Below, piece after piece: positions 63,141-64,000 of a stretch of 64,000 bases of DNA. Position 1 is the first letter of the stretch. Each line of letters starts with the position of its first letter. Under the pieces are notes generated by a model. The model was not told where the DNA came from, did no database searches, and saw only the letters and a program-made list of their open reading frames with translations. Source of the DNA: Pseudarthrobacter phenanthrenivorans Sphe3. GTDB lineage: Bacteria > Actinomycetota > Actinomycetes > Actinomycetales > Micrococcaceae. Location: contig NC_015145.1 in the NCBI RefSeq assembly GCF_000189535.1, positions 2,046,001 through 2,110,000 of the forward strand. The letters are read 5' to 3'. A program made the position numbers and the translations under genes.

Positions 63141-63989
63141 ATGCAGTACCAGAACTGGGGCCCACAGGACATGTCCGCACCGTCGAAGGCAGCGCTGCCG
63201 CAGGTTCCCGTGGAGCGCGGAATGGTGCTGGAGGACGTCCAGTCGGGCTGGGTGGGTGCCGTGACCCGGGTGGAAAAATCGGGCGGCATGCATGTGGTTG
63301 CCTTGGAGGACCGGCGCGGCAAGTCGAGGTCGTTCCGGCTGGGCTTCGGGTTCCTCCTTGAGGGACGGCCCATCCAGCTCATGCCGCCGGCTCCAAGGCA
63401 GGCAGCGGGGGCGGCTGCGGGCAGGACCGCCTCCGGATCCGTGCGCGTTGCCGGGCAGCGCGCACAGGTGGCCAAGGCGAGCCGCATCTGGGTGGAAGGA
63501 AAGCACGACGCCGAACTGGTGGAAAAGGTCTGGGGAGACGACCTGCGTGTGGAGGGAATCGTCGTCGAACCTTTGCACGGCATCGACGACCTGGCTGCCG
63601 CGGTAGCCGGCTTCAGGCCCGGTCCGGGCCGGCGGCTTGGCGTGCTGGTGGACCACCTGGTCCCGGACTCCAAGGAGTCCCGGATAGCCGACGCCGTTAT
63701 GGCTTCACCCGGCGCCGCCGGAAACGTGCTGATCGTGGGGCACCCTTACGTCGATGTGTGGCAGGCCATCCGGCCCTCCGTTCTGGGCATCGACAAATGG
63801 CCGGTGGTGCCGCGGGGCCAGGACTGGAAAACCGGGATCCTTGCTGCCTTCGGCTGGCCCCATGCCACCAAGGAGGACATCGGACTGGGGTGGCAGAAAC
63901 TGCTGGGCGCGGTGCACACCTACGCGGACCTGGAGGCCTCGCTCCTGGGACGGGTTGAAGAGGTTATCGACTTCCTCACGGCACCGTAA
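63141..63989 (+). CDS. DUF3097 family protein
   Basis: The 282-residue protein matches DUF3097 of Actinobacteria. It has an N-terminal basic segment, VERGMVLEDVQSGWVGAVTRVEKSGGMHVVALEDRRGKSRSFRLGFGFLLEGRPI, then the conserved SRIWVEGKHDAELVEKVWGDDLRVEGIVVEPLHGIDDL, which is TOPRIM-like (WVEGxxD and the following acidic segment), and VLVDHLVPDSKESRI. The TOPRIM resemblance suggests nucleic acid or phosphotransfer chemistry, but no function is known. The ATG at 63141 is divergent from the hrcA operon. Confidence 0.92.
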   Translation: MQYQNWGPQDMSAPSKAALPQVPVERGMVLEDVQSGWVGAVTRVEKSGGMHVVALEDRRGKSRSFRLGFGFLLEGRPIQLMPPAPRQAAGAAAGRTASGSVRVAGQRAQVAKASRIWVEGKHDAELVEKVWGDDLRVEGIVVEPLHGIDDLAAAVAGFRPGPGRRLGVLVDHLVPDSKESRIADAVMASPGAAGNVLIVGHPYVDVWQAIRPSVLGIDKWPVVPRGQDWKTGILAAFGWPHATKEDIGLGWQKLLGAVHTYADLEASLLGRVEEVIDFLTAP

Positions 63990-64000
63990 ACGGCAACCCC

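Overview
The window is high-GC DNA with dense gene packing, many GTG and TTG starts, an Actinobacteria-specific gene set (rbpA, fused pafBC, four-subunit cytochrome c oxidase with ctaF, diheme qcrC, DUF3043, DUF3097) and a natural pafB-pafC fusion. This points to a member of the Micrococcaceae close to Arthrobacter or Pseudarthrobacter. Most of it is ordinary core chromosome. No rRNA, tRNA or CRISPR array was seen.

Layout. 1-10.5 kb: two FKBP prolyl isomerases, the DNA-damage regulator PafBC, tatA-tatC, the Ski2-like helicase helY, an amidohydrolase and a polyprenol-phosphate mannose synthase. 10.5-14.9 kb: rbpA, an SPFH/NfeD membrane pair, an rRNA methyltransferase, peptide deformylase and an NTF2-like protein. 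14.8-18.0 kb: a three-gene phenolic-lipid-type operon of type III polyketide synthase, methyltransferase and flavin hydroxylase. 18.1-22.1 kb: a probable mobile module of tyrosine recombinase, small HTH protein and zinc-ribbon recombinase-like protein, all with overlapping start and stop codons, followed by a lipoprotein and bounded by GATAAC repeats. 22.1-29.1 kb: an accessory stretch with a PGAP1-like hydrolase, a BTAD/SARP regulator, GTAAC-type 11-bp operator repeats, tiny genes and a cell-envelope operon (deacetylase-like, GH18-like, barrel lipoprotein).

29.0-36 kb: VOC protein, DUF3054, an Lrp-type RAM protein, trpD, then ctaE-qcrC-qcrA-qcrB. 36-38.2 kb: a DasR-like GntR regulator divergent from ptsH with a perfect dre core between them, then an 816-bp degraded element with long inverted ends and a nonsense-mutated lipoprotein gene. 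38.2-41.2 kb: ctaC-ctaD-ctaF on the minus strand. Together with ctaE-qcrCAB this makes the complete bc1-aa3 supercomplex set. 41.3-50.9 kb: erpA, an M20 peptidase, DUF3043, pyrD, two paralogous alpha/beta hydrolases, and recO-uppS. 49-51 kb: leuA with a leader peptide containing four consecutive Leu codons and a long leader stem. 51-64 kb: M13 peptidase, an LCP ligase, the phoH-ybeY-CNNM-era operon, a GerMN lipoprotein, and the CIRCE-controlled hrcA-dnaJ-rsmE operon followed by DUF3097.

The best candidates for something undescribed are the recombinase trio with its GATAAC ends, the 11-bp-period operator array next to the SARP-like regulator, and the degraded long-inverted-repeat element beside ptsH.
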